Part shown: piece by piece, positions 19,048-30,943 of the stretch | How the letters are laid out: every line of letters begins with the position of its first letter | Numbering within the stretch: the first letter of the stretch is position 1 | Origin: Thecamonas trahens ATCC 50062 | Taxonomy: Eukaryota > Apusozoa > Apusomonadida > Apusomonadidae | Reading direction: 5' to 3' | Length of the DNA: 64,000 bases | Assembly (NCBI RefSeq): GCF_000142905.1 | Contig: NW_013657673.1 | Location: forward strand, 248,510 to 312,509 | Made by a program: the position numbers and the translations under genes | Notes under the pieces: model-generated | The model's database searches: none | Told to the model about the DNA's origin: nothing | The model's input: the letters and a program-made list of their open reading frames with translations, nothing else

Positions 19048-20051
19048 ATGTCCAGCCTCACATTCAAGCAGGACGAGTTCAAGGTACGCCAGCAAGGAAG
19101 CATGCCAACTCGCTGGCATGCAAGCACCAAGCACCACTCATCCCCCCCCCCCCTTCCCCCTCCGCCCCTCCGCTGTCCGCACTCTCCAATACGTGGGTGG
19201 CTGATCTGGATCATGATCGCTGCCGCACCCCCTCCCTTCCCTCCCTTACACACTCACACTCACACACACACACACACGCACATACACACACACACATGAA
19301 CCCTCTCTTTCTCCTCATGCAGATTGTGTACATCCCAGCAGACCAGAGCCAGGCGTTGGAAGAGTGGACGGTGGCCATCCCGCCGGGTAAGAAGATCGAA
19401 TGCCTCACCAATCGGCTCAAGGAGCACTTTCAGGCTGCCACGCCGTCAGCTTCTGCCGAGGAGAAGGAAGCACAGCGGGAGGCGATTCGCCAGCAACTGC
19501 AGGAGAAGATGCCTGGTGGTGCTACGGTGCCGAGCGAGCTTGTCGACCACTTTGCGCTGATGAGCACGGTCGACACGGTCCCGCTGTTGGTCAACAAGGC
19601 GGCTCACGACTACATCGGCGTCTTTCTCTACGTCGACGACCAGGGCGTGATCAAGAACCTCCCGCTTAACGAGCGGGCAAGCCTGGTGGCCATGGCGGCA
19701 GGAAACCCACTGAGGGTCATGGGCGACGCCTTTCTTGGCATGATCTACGACAACGACGACGACTTTGAGCGGCTGGACTTTACGCTCGACACGCTCAAGA
19801 ACGGCGAGTGGCGGGCTAAGGCCAAGGCCGACAACGAGGCCAAGGCCGCCAAGGCCGCAGCCAGCGGCGGACAGGTAGCCAACTCGGGGGCGACGCCTGG
19901 CTCGGCACGATCCCGTTGTGCGCAGGGCTTCCTCGCCGCGTGCACCAATGAGGGCAAGCTGCGGTGCGCGCGATGCAAGAACATCCTGTACTGCTCGAAG
20001 GAGTGCCAGCGGGCCGACTGGAAGCGGCACAAGGCGAGCTGCACCAAGTAA
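19048..20051 (+). CDS. MYND zinc-finger protein
   Basis: Exons 19048-19083 and 19323-20051, donor GTACGC, acceptor CATGCAG, giving 254 aa beginning MSSLTFKQDEFK-IVYIPADQ. Residues ~15-190 form a mixed domain not recognised by eye, with a conserved-looking core (KAAHDYIGVFLYVDDQGVIK, FLGMIYDNDDDFERLDFTLD). After an alanine/lysine linker, residues ~213-252 are a MYND finger with cysteines in CTNEGKLRCARCKNILYCSK then ECQRADWKRHKASC. MYND fingers bind proline-rich peptides. The intron contains (CA)n before a pyrimidine tract. An AATAAA at 20102-20107, 51 bases after the stop, is a plausible poly(A) signal. Confidence 0.75.
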
Positions 20052-20289
20052 GGCTACAGTAGCAATAACACCCAAGGGAAGCACAGGAGCAGGATAATAG
20101 AAATAAAACAATTTGCTTGCTGTGCAGATCAAGGCCGTCCAGGGCGAAGCTGGTGTTGATGGTTGTGACAAATGAGCGTAAGAGTTGGACGAGACAATCG
20201 AGAGATGAAAGGGGGGCAGGCGAGCGGGAGGCCAAAGCTCACACCATACCCAAGATAACTGGAGAGGCTGCGTCCACATCAAGTCAACA

Positions 20290-22129
20290 TCATTCCTGGT
20301 CGAGCCGGCAAACGAGAGTCTGATTCGAGTCTTCCCGCCGCTCGACGCGAACGAGCTTGCGGGCGACGGCAATGTCGATGACTCGCGGACCAAGGCCCGA
20401 GAAGAATCGGCTGCCGAGTGCAGCCTTGATTTGCTGGCCGACAGAGGCCTGGAGTACAGTGCCCGAGTTGGAATTGCTCAGCATGCGCAGGAGAATGTTG
20501 ACACCGTCATTGTAAACATCAGAGTCTGAAACAGCGTCGGTGAGCGAGGACTGCGACGACTCGTTGGTCGAAGACTCGGACGAAGTGCCCGGCGGCCAGA
20601 CAAAAAGCTTGCACCCAACGTGGTCGCCTCGGCTGGTGTCCCGGTAGCGCGAGACGAGACCAGACTGGATGGCATCGGCAAACATGAGGTTGAGCAAGTC
20701 AGACGAAATGGGGCCGAGTGACTTGCCCACCTCGGAGAGGAGTGCTTGACCGCCGAGCTCAGCAAGAGCCGCGCAAAAGCACGAGCAGATGCAAGCTGGC
20801 GATCGGTGGCGTCTGCGACTTCCTGCATACCCTCACGAGTGAGGGCAATGGTCGTAGCCTTCCGCGAGTCGGCGCTCTCATTCAGAGCGTGACTCCTGAT
20901 GTTGGCTCGGCGGGAATTGGTGGCACTTGCAGGAGCAGAGGCAGAGGCAGAAGCAGACGTGGATGGCGGGGGGGTGCAGAATGGGAATCCAAATTGGAGC
21001 GGATCCATCCCAGACCAATGGCGCGATCGAGGACACGATGGAGGTACCACGTGTCGTCTCGCGGGAAGCGCTTGTCGAGAGCAAGCTCAAAGCTCCCACG
21101 AGAGATTCCTTCGGCTTCAGGATCAAGCTCGGAGAGGAGGGCGATGACGTCGCGTGCTGAGACGCGCCGCATCTTGGTGATGACAACAATGCCAGGGGTG
21201 CTGCTGCCGCCGCCACCAGACGACGACGATGACGCAGCAGAACGCGCCGAGATCGACTCGGACGACGTGGCGCCCGACGGCACAGTAGACGAGGTTACAT
21301 GCGGCTGCGGTGCAAAGTATGCGTCGTGGTAGGGGCTGCGCGAGGTGGAGGAGTACATTTGACTCACACCGTACGCGTAGCCGGGCGAGCTCACGCCCGA
21401 ATAGGTCACCGCGCCCTGGGCCTCTTCCGGCGGAGAGACCCAGACCGAGGTAAAGCCAAGGAGAGCAAGAATCAGTGCTCCGTGTGAGGTGTCATCGGTG
21501 GTGCCGCCAACCAGGACGAGCCTCGATGAAACCGGTGAAATAACGTACTGGCCAACGAGGTGTGCCAAGAGACCCGAGACGTCCAGCAGGCGCGACGACG
21601 GCGACGGCGACGCGTGTCCCGATGGCAGCGCAACCGGAGGCTGCGAGCCAAACTGAATCCATGTGAACCGGTCTGCACCCTCCAGCGGAATGGTGACCGT
21701 CAGCGGAACACCCGGCGCGCCGAGCTGCGAGGCGTGGACCGCCGACGCGGCTGCGGCCCAAGCCGTGGCAACGGGAACTGGGCTGACAGCAAATTTGGCA
21801 GCACCGGAGCATGAACCATCCGACCAGTGCGACGGTAGCTGCGCCCGCGAGCCAACTGTCACCCCACAAAGGAGGCACACGACATGGAGTTTGGACGCAA
21901 GCGAGAGCACAAGCGACGAGAGCGGGTGGAGCGAGGAAGGCGACAGAGGAAGGCCGCACAGGGCACAGACACTTTTTTTGCAACACCATCCACACACACC
22001 GCGACCGCACCCGTGGAGTGCCCCCGTGAGAAGCGGATGGCGGCAGTCAACACACTGAAGCTCTTCAGGTATTTCGCCTGTGTAGGAGAACAGATGCATC
22101 ACTGCTGGAGGGAACGTGGGCTCTCCCAT
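20290..22129 (-). CDS. RING-like zinc-finger protein with helical C-terminal region
   Basis: About 613 aa if two homopolymer frameshifts are corrected. Residues ~20-70 form a degenerate RING: EELQCVDCRHPLLTG, GCGRGVCGWCCKK, VCALCG, followed by a second Cys cluster (VVCLLCG). A Ser/Gly-rich beta-containing middle follows. Residues ~370-610 alternate helices (RRVSARDVIALLSELDPEA, TWYLHRVLDRAIGLGWI, GPISSDLLNLMFADAIQSG) with a C-terminal VRVERREDSNQTLVCRL. No family could be assigned to that part. The frame slips at C7 (minus strand of 20969-20975) and at T4 (near 20775-20778). One extra base at each gives continuous SHSAPPPPSTSASAS and ARAFCAALAELGGQ. Start placed at MGEPTFPPAV; an in-frame ATG at 22315 would add 62 residues. 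Confidence 0.65.
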
Positions 22130-22953
22130 TGCCCACAAGCCCTCCCCTTCGACGCCAGCTCCAGGGGGGGGGAGAGAAACGTTGCACCTTCGACGCTCTG
22201 TCCCGCCACATAGAGCAACTCCGGTGTTTCTCTTCTTGATTGATGACCGCCAATCAAGGGCCATTCGAGGAGATAGCTTCCAACACTTGTCTACCAATCG
22301 CAACACCTGTTCCATACGCCTACTCCTGCCACATATGCAAGAAATGTCACATCATCGCAACTGCGGTTGAGTGTTTCGCGCTGTGCGGCAGCAAGCAGTT
22401 GTGAACGGCAGGATGGTGTCAAGCCTGGCATGTAATAGCTAGTGTTGACAGGTAACGTGCCAATGTGTCGAGATCCCGGACTTGGAGATGGCTATAACTG
22501 CTTCGACAGGTGGCTCCGCCTGACAGGTCAGCGCGCGGGAGCGACGGCAGGCGGCAAGTGGAGACCATTGGTGGGCTGTTTCAGTGGGCATCCTCCGTCA
22601 ATGCCCTCTCCCATCAACTCTGAGAAGCAAGTCGTTTCCGTTGCAGACTCAAAAGACAGCTTTAAATAAGCAAACGTACGAGGGCTGATTATTCGCGTGC
22701 CTTACACTACCGACGACTGGACTTCCCTGGTTTGTGGCGCAACGCCGAGCCACGTGCCACATCGCACCACGTGCATTCATGGAGAGCGTGCGCATAAAGC
22801 GCTTGAAGTGCGGGACAGGGACTATGTCCTCGAGCTGCTGCCAAATGCGAGTCGTTTCCAGCTAACAGCGCAAAAGAGCTCATTGGCAGCGCTGACAGCG
22901 CAGAGTCATCGCCCGCCTCTAGCTCCACACATACAAGGACCGCCTCAGGCTGT
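22130..22953. other. Intergenic region between two minus-strand genes
   Basis: About 820 bases holding the 3' end of the GNL3 gene and the promoter of the RING-like gene. Composition is closer to 50 percent GC than the flanking coding DNA. No RNA gene, repeat or ORF with codon-like composition was recognised. Confidence 0.5.
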
Positions 22954-25117
22954 TCAATACATCTGCATACGCGTCGGACCGTCGTCGTCATCAGACGAGT
23001 CGTCGTCATCGGACGAATCGCCGCCGACGACGGTGGTCGGCCGAAAGTCGGTGGCAAAGTTGTAGTTGGCATTGCCGTCGTCGTCGTCGTCGGACGAAGC
23101 CTCGGCATCGGACGCGTTCTCGTCGGCAAAGCGGAAGGAGAACGACGAGGACGGGCCGGCCGGCGCGGCGTCGTCGCCAGCCGAGTCCGAGTCCGAGCCT
23201 GAAGCCGGCGCCGAGGTGATAAAGCCCTTGGCCTTTTTGTTCTTCTTCATCGTCGCGGCACGCGCCTGGTTGACCTTGAGGTTGGCACGGGCGGCCATGA
23301 ACGCCATGTCTTCGTCCGACTCGAGGCCCGAGTCCGAGTCCTCAGCGGCGGCGCGGGCGGCGGCAGCAGCGGCCTTGCGCTCGCGGCGGAGAAGCTCCTT
23401 GGTGTCGACGCCGATGCGCGAGCCAGTGCCCTCTTCGCCCTCGATGACCATGGCGCCGTCGTCGTCGCCGTAGGCCGCGAGCCAGGCTGCGTCGCCGCCG
23501 ACCGGCGCCGAGGCGTTGACGACGGCAAAGCGCGACGAGGTGTCCATCGGCTGGGCTGCAGCCTCAAGGAGTGCCGACTGGCCGGCGCCAAACGCCTCGT
23601 CGAGGTTGAACTCGTCGTTGTAGCTGGACACAATCTGCGCCGAGACCTGCGAGGTCTTGGCGATCGAGTCGCTCGGCGGCAGGGTGTAGTACGGGATGCC
23701 ACCCGAGATCCAGTCTTTGAGCACGAGGGTGGCTGCGGCAATGCGGTTGGGAATGCCCTTGCGGGCAATGAGGTTGTGCTTCTCAGCAATGTGGACCAGA
23801 AAGTCGTCGACGTCTGCAAAGACAGGCACCTTGTACGTGTACATGAGGTGCTCCGGTGAGACCCGGGTCATGATGGCCTCGACGCACCCGATCGGATCGT
23901 CGACCTGCTGAAGGTTGATCGCGTTCTGCAGGATGAGCTCGTCCTCGGACGACGCCGAGAACACAATGCCGGGGCAGTCGATGAGCTTGATGTTGCGGTC
24001 GAGGTTGATGAGCTGCGTCGCACGGGTCACGCCCGCCGACGACCCAGCCTTGCACACCTTGGACCGCTTGAGCGAGTTGATCACCGACGACTTGCCCACG
24101 TTGGGGTAGCCCATGACTCCGACCGTGATCGCCGTCTTGATCTCGCCCGAACGCGAGTAGTTCTTGAGGAGCGAGACAAGCGCATCGGCGCCGAGCGACT
24201 CGGTCGTCTTCATCATCTTGGTTGATGCCTTGGTCGCCTTCACCTTGCCGCGCGCCAGGTTGTTCTTCTGCGACTTGGTCGTCGCCTTGAACAAGATAGT
24301 CGGGAACCGCGACTTGAGGAACGACGCCCACTGCGCCACAACCTCCTTGGGCACAAGATCGATCTTGTTCAGCACGTACACAATCCGCTTGTTCGGGTGG
24401 TTTCGCATCACGTAGTCCTCCACAGACAGACACTGGCACCCGAGCGGGTCGCGTGCGTCCAGCACCTCCAGCAGCACATCCGCCTCCTCCACAACCTTGC
24501 GGAAGTCACGGTAGAACGCCCGCCGCGACGAGTCGGTCATCTTGCCGCCACGTGCCTCCATCGCCTTGCGCTCCGCCTGCGCAACCTTGAATGCAGAGTT
24601 GTCCTGCTGCGCCTTGCGCATAAACGCCGCCATCTCCGAAGCACCCTCGGGCGCCATCTCGATTCCTGCCGCTGCCGCTGCCCGCCGCTTTGCCTTCAGC
24701 TCCTTCCGCCGCCGCTTCTGCTCCGCCGCCTCGGCCTTCTTGCGCTCAGCCTGGTCCTTGGCCCGCAGCATCAGCTGCTCCTTGAACGGCCACAGGTTCG
24801 GAACTCCCGCTACTCCCCATCGCACCCATCATGTCCATCACGCCCATCACGCCCGCAAAATTTACACGAACCCCATGCCTCGCGTGAGTCACATCTGCCC
24901 ACCCCTACGCCCACCCATACGCCATCCTTGGCCATCTCACCAAATCCATCCCCTCCCATCCCCCCCCCCTCCACGTACGGTCCTTCTTGGACTTGCGCGG
25001 GCCCTGCCCGGCACGAGCCAACTTCTTCATCTTCTTATGGTGCTGCCTCACCTTGCGCTCAACCTTGTACTTCGTCTTGAGCGACACACGCTTCGACTTG
25101 CGCTTCTTGGCCACCAT
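22954..25117 (-). CDS. GNL3: Nucleostemin/GNL3-family nucleolar GTPase
   Basis: Exons 25117-24979 and 24809-22954, donor GTACGT, acceptor GGAGTAG; the join recreates KKDPGVPNLWPFKEQL, a family signature. 664 aa. The N-terminus MVAKKRKSKRVSLKTKYK is the basic GN3L/Grn1 domain for nucleolar targeting. The G motifs are circularly permuted as in YlqF/YawG GTPases: LDARDPLGCQC, NKIDLVPK (G4), GYPNVGKSSVINSLKRSKV (G1), GVTRATQ (G2), DCPG (G3). The C-terminal third is acidic and low complexity. The family acts in pre-60S ribosome assembly and export. A start at 25147 would add ten residues; the internal one matches the usual family N-terminus. Confidence 0.92.
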
Positions 25118-25471
25118 CTTTGACTGGCGCCGAGAGGGGTGAACCACCAGCGCCAGCCCAAGGCGTCAAACAACGACTGCCACAGCTGAAAGCTGGCACT
25201 GGTGCCACAGCTGGCAGCATTTGCTGCCACGACGCAGCACGACCCCGACTCACACCACACACACACACACGAGCAGACACACAACCACACATCTCACATA
25301 CAACCACATACTCACACACTCTCTCTCACTCTCTCTCTCTCTTCCATCACCACCACCACTCCCCCCACATACACACTCTCTCTCCCCACTACCCCAACCC
25401 CCCCCCCCAACCCCCCCTCCCCCGCAACAACACGAGGAAAAAGGGGGCCACCTCCCACCGCCAACGCTACC
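25118..25471. other. Divergent promoter region, GNL3 / PNUTS-like genes
   Basis: About 350 bases with CA and TC microsatellite stretches (25250-25400), poly-C and no recognisable element. It must serve both divergent genes. Confidence 0.55.
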
Positions 25472-27529
25472 ATGACCGACGCAGAACTTGCAACGCTCGA
25501 GACAGGCCCGGCGAGTGAGGAGCAGCTGCAACAACTGGAAGGAGTGCTGCAAAGGGAGTTTGTGGCTACGGACCAGGCGCTGCGGGCGCTGGGCGTGTGG
25601 AGCAAGCGCGTAGTGGCGGCTGTCGAAGCCAAGGACAACCAGACCCTGCTCAGGCTGCTCGCCGCTGTCGAGGCCTTTGACATGACCGTCGAGGTGCTGC
25701 GAAGCAAGGAGCTCTCAATTGGGCGCAAGGTCAACGCACTAGGCAAGGATGCCAGTCTCTCGCTCTCGGTGCGGACCCGTGCCCGCCGGGTGGTCAAGCA
25801 GTGGAAGGCCGTCGTCCCGTCGCGGAAGCGAAAGCTTGGTGCAGACGCCGGCGCGCCACGAGCCCTGGCCGCGAGCGCGCCGGCTGCCGTCACTGACGAC
25901 GGCGCCGCAAGTATGCCGCCGCCGGCCAAGCGCGCCCGCACGCTGGCCTCGCACTCGTCTCTCTCTCCCCACACTGTCATGCAGACTGAATCGTCAGCGA
26001 GCGCTGTGCCCCATTCCCACACCTCCCCCACTGCCGACGACAGGCTAGTCCCACCGGGCAAGGCAGCCGAGTCTGGCCGCAAAGTCACCGCCGTCATCGA
26101 CGACGACATTGTCGACAACTCGGCTGTCGCCCGGCTGCGCAGGCGCGGCAAGCGTCGCGAGGGCATCGTCTCCACAGACCAGATCCGCCAGCGGCGCGAG
26201 CGCGAAAAGGCGCTCGAAGAGCTAAAGCGGCGCAATGATCCCGACGTGGCCAAGCTCGTCGTTGTCGACCCGACCGACCCGTCCAAGCCGCCGAGCATGC
26301 TCCTGCCCGGCGTCGAGTACACCCCGTCGTCCGGCAAGTCAAAGTCGCTGCTCAAGGACAATGCCAAGTTTATGAAAGTCAAGCGCAAGGTCTCGTGGAT
26401 TGACGAGGCTTCCAACGAGAGCATCCCGCTTGTCGCCGTACGCGAGATCGAGCCGCGGCCAAACCGCCGCCCCAAGACCGGCGCCTTTCAGTCAGCCCGT
26501 GAGCTCGAGCTCGAGGCCGAGCGCCGCGTCTTTGAGGCCGCCCGTGAGCGCAAGCTTCGTCAAGCCGAATTTGCTGAGGCTGCAGTGGACAAGCCCTGGC
26601 GCCGCCCGCCGCTTGTTGCCCGCCCGGCCAACGTGCCGACGCCCAAGGGACCTACCGTGTCCAAGGCGCGCGAGATCGAGCTCGAGCGCGAGGAAAATGA
26701 GTTCCCCGCAAGCTACCTCCGCGACGATCTCATCCCGCCGTCGCCTGAAGAGCCAGTCCTGCCCGCCGACTGTGGTGAGTTGAACGACGCCTCCACCACC
26801 ATCATCCCGCTAGTCCCCGGCGACGCTCAAGGCAAGGTCTGCATGGTGGATCCCTTCGACGAGTCGACCCGCATCGCCCCAGAGCCCGAGCCTGTGCCCG
26901 AGCCCCCCGTGCCCTCGGCGCCTCACACCCCAACCCCGGTCCTCGCCGGCGTCACCCTCCCACCCGAGCTTGCCTCTCTCCAGAACAACCCCGAGTTCAT
27001 TGCCCTTGTCCAGAGCCAGCCCGACATCATTGCCTCGATCCTCTCTTCTCCCGAGTCGCTGCAGCAGATCTTGGCCGCCCTGCCCGGCGCCGGCGCTGCC
27101 CCGCCGCCCGCTCCGCCGCAGTCTGCCGGCAAATCCAAGCTCGATGCCTTTATGCGCAAGTCAAAGCCCGCCCCGCCCGGCCCGCTCCCGCCGACCCGTG
27201 GCCCGCCCGGCGTCGGCCCGCCGCCCGGCCCGCTCCCGCCCCCGCCCAGCCACGGCTGGATCCCGCCGCGTCATGGCCCGCCACCGGGCCCGCCGCCGTT
27301 CTACGCAGGCCCGCTCCCACCTCCCGGCCTCCTCCCGCCGCCCGGCTCGCATCCGCCGCCCGGACCCTGGCCGCCGGTTCAGCAGCAGCAGCAGCTGCCG
27401 CAGCAGCAGCAGCCACGGGGCCATCTCCCGCCTCCACCCAGCCACCTCCCGCCGGGCCAGCCGTGGGCACCACCATCGCGCATGCACCCGCATCGCGCCG
27501 CAAGGGGCCGTGGCCGCGGCAGATGGTAG
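25472..27529 (+). CDS. PPP1R10: PNUTS-like PP1 regulatory protein (TFIIS N-domain plus RVxF motif)
   Basis: 685 aa, single exon. Residues ~1-115 form a helical TFIIS N-terminal/LW-type domain: LLAAVEAFDMTVEVLRS, IGRKVNALGK, RTRARRVVKQWKAVV. A nuclear-type basic stretch (SRKRKLG) follows. Near residue 305, KRKVSWIDEA carries a KVSW match to the RVxF docking motif for protein phosphatase 1, in the same relative place as KTVTW in PNUTS. The C-terminus is Pro/Gly/His-rich and ends in RGRGRGRW. TFIIS-N plus RVxF plus a Pro/RG tail is the PNUTS layout, which targets PP1 to RNA polymerase II at termination. The vertebrate C-terminal CCCH finger is not seen. Assignment rests on architecture, not close identity. 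Confidence 0.7.
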   Translation: MTDAELATLETGPASEEQLQQLEGVLQREFVATDQALRALGVWSKRVVAAVEAKDNQTLLRLLAAVEAFDMTVEVLRSKELSIGRKVNALGKDASLSLSVRTRARRVVKQWKAVVPSRKRKLGADAGAPRALAASAPAAVTDDGAASMPPPAKRARTLASHSSLSPHTVMQTESSASAVPHSHTSPTADDRLVPPGKAAESGRKVTAVIDDDIVDNSAVARLRRRGKRREGIVSTDQIRQRREREKALEELKRRNDPDVAKLVVVDPTDPSKPPSMLLPGVEYTPSSGKSKSLLKDNAKFMKVKRKVSWIDEASNESIPLVAVREIEPRPNRRPKTGAFQSARELELEAERRVFEAARERKLRQAEFAEAAVDKPWRRPPLVARPANVPTPKGPTVSKAREIELEREENEFPASYLRDDLIPPSPEEPVLPADCGELNDASTTIIPLVPGDAQGKVCMVDPFDESTRIAPEPEPVPEPPVPSAPHTPTPVLAGVTLPPELASLQNNPEFIALVQSQPDIIASILSSPESLQQILAALPGAGAAPPPAPPQSAGKSKLDAFMRKSKPAPPGPLPPTRGPPGVGPPPGPLPPPPSHGWIPPRHGPPPGPPPFYAGPLPPPGLLPPPGSHPPPGPWPPVQQQQQLPQQQQPRGHLPPPPSHLPPGQPWAPPSRMHPHRAARGRGRGRW

Positions 27530-27742
27530 CTCTCTGCATAAAGACGCACATCTCCGCTCTGGTGTTGTCCGTTCGTCTGTGAGCGCCTGTGTGGGCCGGG
27601 CCTCCTGATGAGACTTAAACGACTCATCCATCTCATCGCGCCAAATAGCCCCTACATGTTTGCCTCACACACACCCCTAAGTCTCTCGCACTCGCACAAC
27701 TCTTCTCTCTCTCGTTTGCTCGCTTGCTCACTGTCGCTGTCG

Positions 27743-29751
27743 ATGACTGACGAGGTTGGTGACGTCGGCCCGGCGGAGAACCGGGTGGAGGCGCTCAACA
27801 CGGCCGGAGACGGCGGAGAAGGCGGAGAAGGCGACGGTGAATCGCTCTTCTCATGTGCAGGCGTTCTCCGCATGATTGTCATCTACTTTATTGTGACCTC
27901 TGTCCTCCAGATGGTAACCCAGTCGCTCGCCCCGCCGCCGCCGCCGCTCGCCCTCGATGGGATCCCTTCCACCGACGCCGAGCTCCGACTGCCGGCGGTC
28001 CCGCTGCACAACGCCTGGGCCGATGGCACGGCATACGTACGTAGCACACATGCTGAAGCCAAAGAGGGAAGGAGAGAGGGGGGAGGGGAGGGGGGGGGGG
28101 ACTCACATGGCAATCATGACCGGTGCGGGCGGTTGGGTCGGACAATAGGAGGTCATGGTCTTTGTCGCAAGCTTTGGAGATCCGTATCCGGGCGATGGCG
28201 GGCGAGTGGCGGAGATGGTGACCAAGGAACAGCATCTGGACGAGCTGGTGTGTAGCACAAAGGAGCAATGCCATGGCGTGGCGGGCTTGGTGTGGCGGGC
28301 GAGTGGTCTGGAGTACTCGTTTGATGCGGGCAACGAGCGCAAGGCCAACGTGACGCTGGCGCTGGGCGCCGAGTGGCGGGTGGCCAACACCACGGCCTTT
28401 GCGCACATCTTTGCAGTCAAGGCTGGAAGCGGCGTGGATGCAAAAGCGCTGCAGGATGGCGATGCGATCCAGGTCGTCTACCCGCTGGTCACCCACAAGC
28501 CACCGCCCAAGATCGACGACAAGGTCTCGCTGCTGGCCGGCGGCGGAGACGAGTTCGGAGCTGAAGAAGTGGAGGCCGCGCGCGAGAGCGGGGCGGATGA
28601 ACTCGCGTGGGTTCCTTACTGGTCGCCGCAGCTCCCAATCAACGTGGTTGTGGACCACACGGTGTACGGCTCGCTAGCAGCCGTGCCCGAGCCACTGCGG
28701 GTCAAGCTGCAAACGGTGCGCAACGACGAGGCGTACCTTCCTGCGGTTTTTGTCAACACCTTTTGGGTCCTCGACTCGTCGCGAGTGGTGATCAACGAGA
28801 GCGTGGACGCAGTCCAGCTCGAGATGTCCGTCGGCCCGCTCTCGCTCATGTGGTGGCTCCTGGGTAGCCAGATGGAGGAGTCGCTGGCGACGCAAAGTGC
28901 GCTGACCGGCGGCAGCTCGGCCGATGGCGACATGTTCAAGCGGATTGTGCTCGAGACGAATCCTTGGCTCTTGGCCACGACTGGTGTGGTCACCATCCTG
29001 CACATGCTCTTTGACTTTCTAGCCTTCAAGAATGACATCCAGCACTGGCGTGCCAAAAAGTCGATGCGTGGCCTCTCGGTCAAGTCGATCGGCATCTCGC
29101 TTGTGTTCCAGATTGTAATTCTGCTGTATCTGCTCGAGAACGACACGACGTGGATGATCCTCATCTCGATGGCTATGGGCATTGCCATCGAGGCGTGGAA
29201 GCTGCAAAAGGCGCTGGTCTTCTCATGGGAGCCGTCGCGGCCTTGGATCCCGCTCCGTGTGACGGGCAAGGCGTCGTACGAGTCAGAGACCAAAAGTACG
29301 ACGATCTTGCCTTTGGCTACATGGCGTACCTGCTGTACCCGGGCGTGATCGGCTTTGCGGTTTACTCGCTCATCTACAAGACGCATCGGAGCTGGTACGC
29401 ATTTGTGCTCGGCACCGCAGTCTCGTTTGTCTACATGTCTGGCTTTATTTTATGTGGCCGACAGTGTTCATCAACTACAAGCTCAAGTCGGTGGCGCACC
29501 TGCCGTTCCGCAAGTTCATGTACAAGGCGTTTTCGACGGTCATCGACGACCTGTACGCCTTTGTCGTCCCCATGCCGGGCATGCACCGGCTGGCGTGCTT
29601 CCGCGACGACCTCATCTTTGTCATTCTCATGGTCCAGCGGTGGATGTACCCGGTTGACCACAACAGACACTTTGACGAGGATCTCGGTGATGCGGCCGAT
29701 GCCGCCGACGATGCCGCTCCCGCGCCCGACGCCAAGACCAAGGTCGAGTAA
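27743..29751 (+). CDS. CLPTM1: CLPTM1 family multipass membrane protein
   Basis: Exons 27743-28036 and 28149-29751, donor GTACGT, acceptor ACAATAG; 632 aa after correction. One N-terminal TM (MIVIYFIVTSVLQMV) is followed by a large lumenal domain with INVVVDHTVYGS, AVFVNTFWVL and ETNPWLLATTGVVTILHMLF. DFLAFKNDIQHWRAKKSMRGL and several TM segments come next, ending in the family signature INYKLKSVAHLPFRKFMYKA and RDDLIFVILMVQRWMY. CLPTM1 acts in the ER and affects GABA-A receptor trafficking and lipid scrambling. The frame breaks at A4 (29292-29295) and T4 (29448-29451). One extra base at each restores ETKKYDDLAFGYM and SGFIFMWPTVFIN, matching the family. The C-terminus is acidic/Ala-rich. Confidence 0.92.
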
Positions 29752-29772
29752 GGCTGGCCTCTAGCCTTCCAC

Positions 29773-30381
29773 TTAGTGCCGCACAGTCGCCGAGGCAGCT
29801 TGCTCGAGGAGCTTGAGCAAGGCATCCTCGGTGGCGGCACGCTCGGCGCGCTCAGCGTCCAGCTGATTCTGTAGCCGCGAGACGAGGTCGTCGGTCATAC
29901 GGAGGAGAGATGCCTCGGACTCTTCGCGGGCACGGCGCTCCTCAGCGATCGCGTCCTCCAAACTTGCAATGCGTGCCGAGGCAGCGGCAGCAAGGGCGTC
30001 GGCCTCGCGAGCCCGATCAGCCTTTTCAGTCTCCAGCGCCGCCGCAAGGCGGGCGACCTCGTCGGCAGCCTGAGCTTCGGCCCGCGAAGCCGCCAACGAG
30101 ACCGCGACCATGGCAGCCTCGATCTGCGACGAGATAAACGCCTCCTTGTCCGCGATGGCCGCCAGCAGAGCCTCAGTCCCCTCAAGGTACATTTGCTTGT
30201 CACGGGCTGCCGCCAGCGTCAGTGCATTCTCGACCAGCTGAACCTCGGTAGCCTTGCGAGCCTCGAGCGCCTTGAGCGCCAACCTCTGCGCCGCCACCTC
30301 TTCATACAGCTGATGCAGCGCCTCCTTCATCGCCCCGTACTCGCACTGCTCACCAGCATCATCCACCGCTGTCACCTGACC

Positions 30382-30420
<39 letters not shown>

Positions 30421-30510
30421 ACTCCCTTGCGGCCTCGCCGTACGCGGGAACGGGTTGCCCGCCACCGTCTGTCGCACCTGCTGGCCATGGATCCGGTGCG
30501 GGGAAGCCAT
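29773..30510 (-). CDS. Coiled-coil protein with Met-Gly repeat
   Basis: 245 aa. A short basic N-terminus is followed at residues ~31-44 by seven MG dipeptides from a (CCATGC)n repeat. From ~50 to the end it is an almost continuous, Ala/Glu-rich coiled coil (ALHQLYEEVAAQRLALKALE, DELVSRLQNQLDAERAERAA-like heptads). The size, disordered head and single rod resemble SF-assemblin/beta-giardin proteins of flagellar rootlets, but the similarity is only architectural. Start at MASPHRIHG; upstream in-frame sequence is microsatellite. The 3' end lies 21 bases from the convergent CLPTM1 stop. Confidence 0.65.
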
Positions 30511-30943
30511 GTTTGTGTCGAGTGTGAAAAAGGTGAGCGAGTGGTGGGTATGAAGAAGGTAGGTAGTGGTGGTTGGTGGTAGGTATGATGGTGGGTGTGG
30601 TGGATGTGGTGGTCGGGTGTGGGCTGTGTTGCCTGAGGCAATACGCTGGTCACGCCGCTCCCCATTGGCGCGCGAATGGCAAATGGCTGTCCGTCTCAGC
30701 TGGTGGTGGCGAACGAGTTGGCGCCAAACGGAGGAAGTGAGGGGGGGGGAGGGGGGGGGGAGGGGGACTGAGGCTGTTGGGTGGCATGGCACCGAACGAG
30801 GAGCCACAGCAAAGAGGGACGCATACACCCACACGCAGGCATACACAAACATATACACACACATCTACACACACATAGAGAGATAGAGAGAAACATATAC
30901 CCCCTCTTACGCTCCTCCTTTACACACTTTGCTGCTTGCTGTC
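30511..30943. other. Divergent intergenic region between two coiled-coil genes
   Basis: About 430 bases with GGT/GTGG-rich (30540-30620), G-rich (30735-30775) and CA/TA microsatellite (30830-30900) stretches. No specific element recognised. Confidence 0.5.

Noticed and set aside
19446-20393. Minus-strand 315-residue ORF opposite the MYND gene
   Set aside because: No domain signal, and it covers a confidently spliced MYND-finger gene in the other direction.
22440-22950. Search for tRNA or small structured RNA in the larger intergenic gap
   Set aside because: No A-box/B-box pair or GGTTCRANTCC-like element and no cloverleaf could be drawn; left as unannotated.
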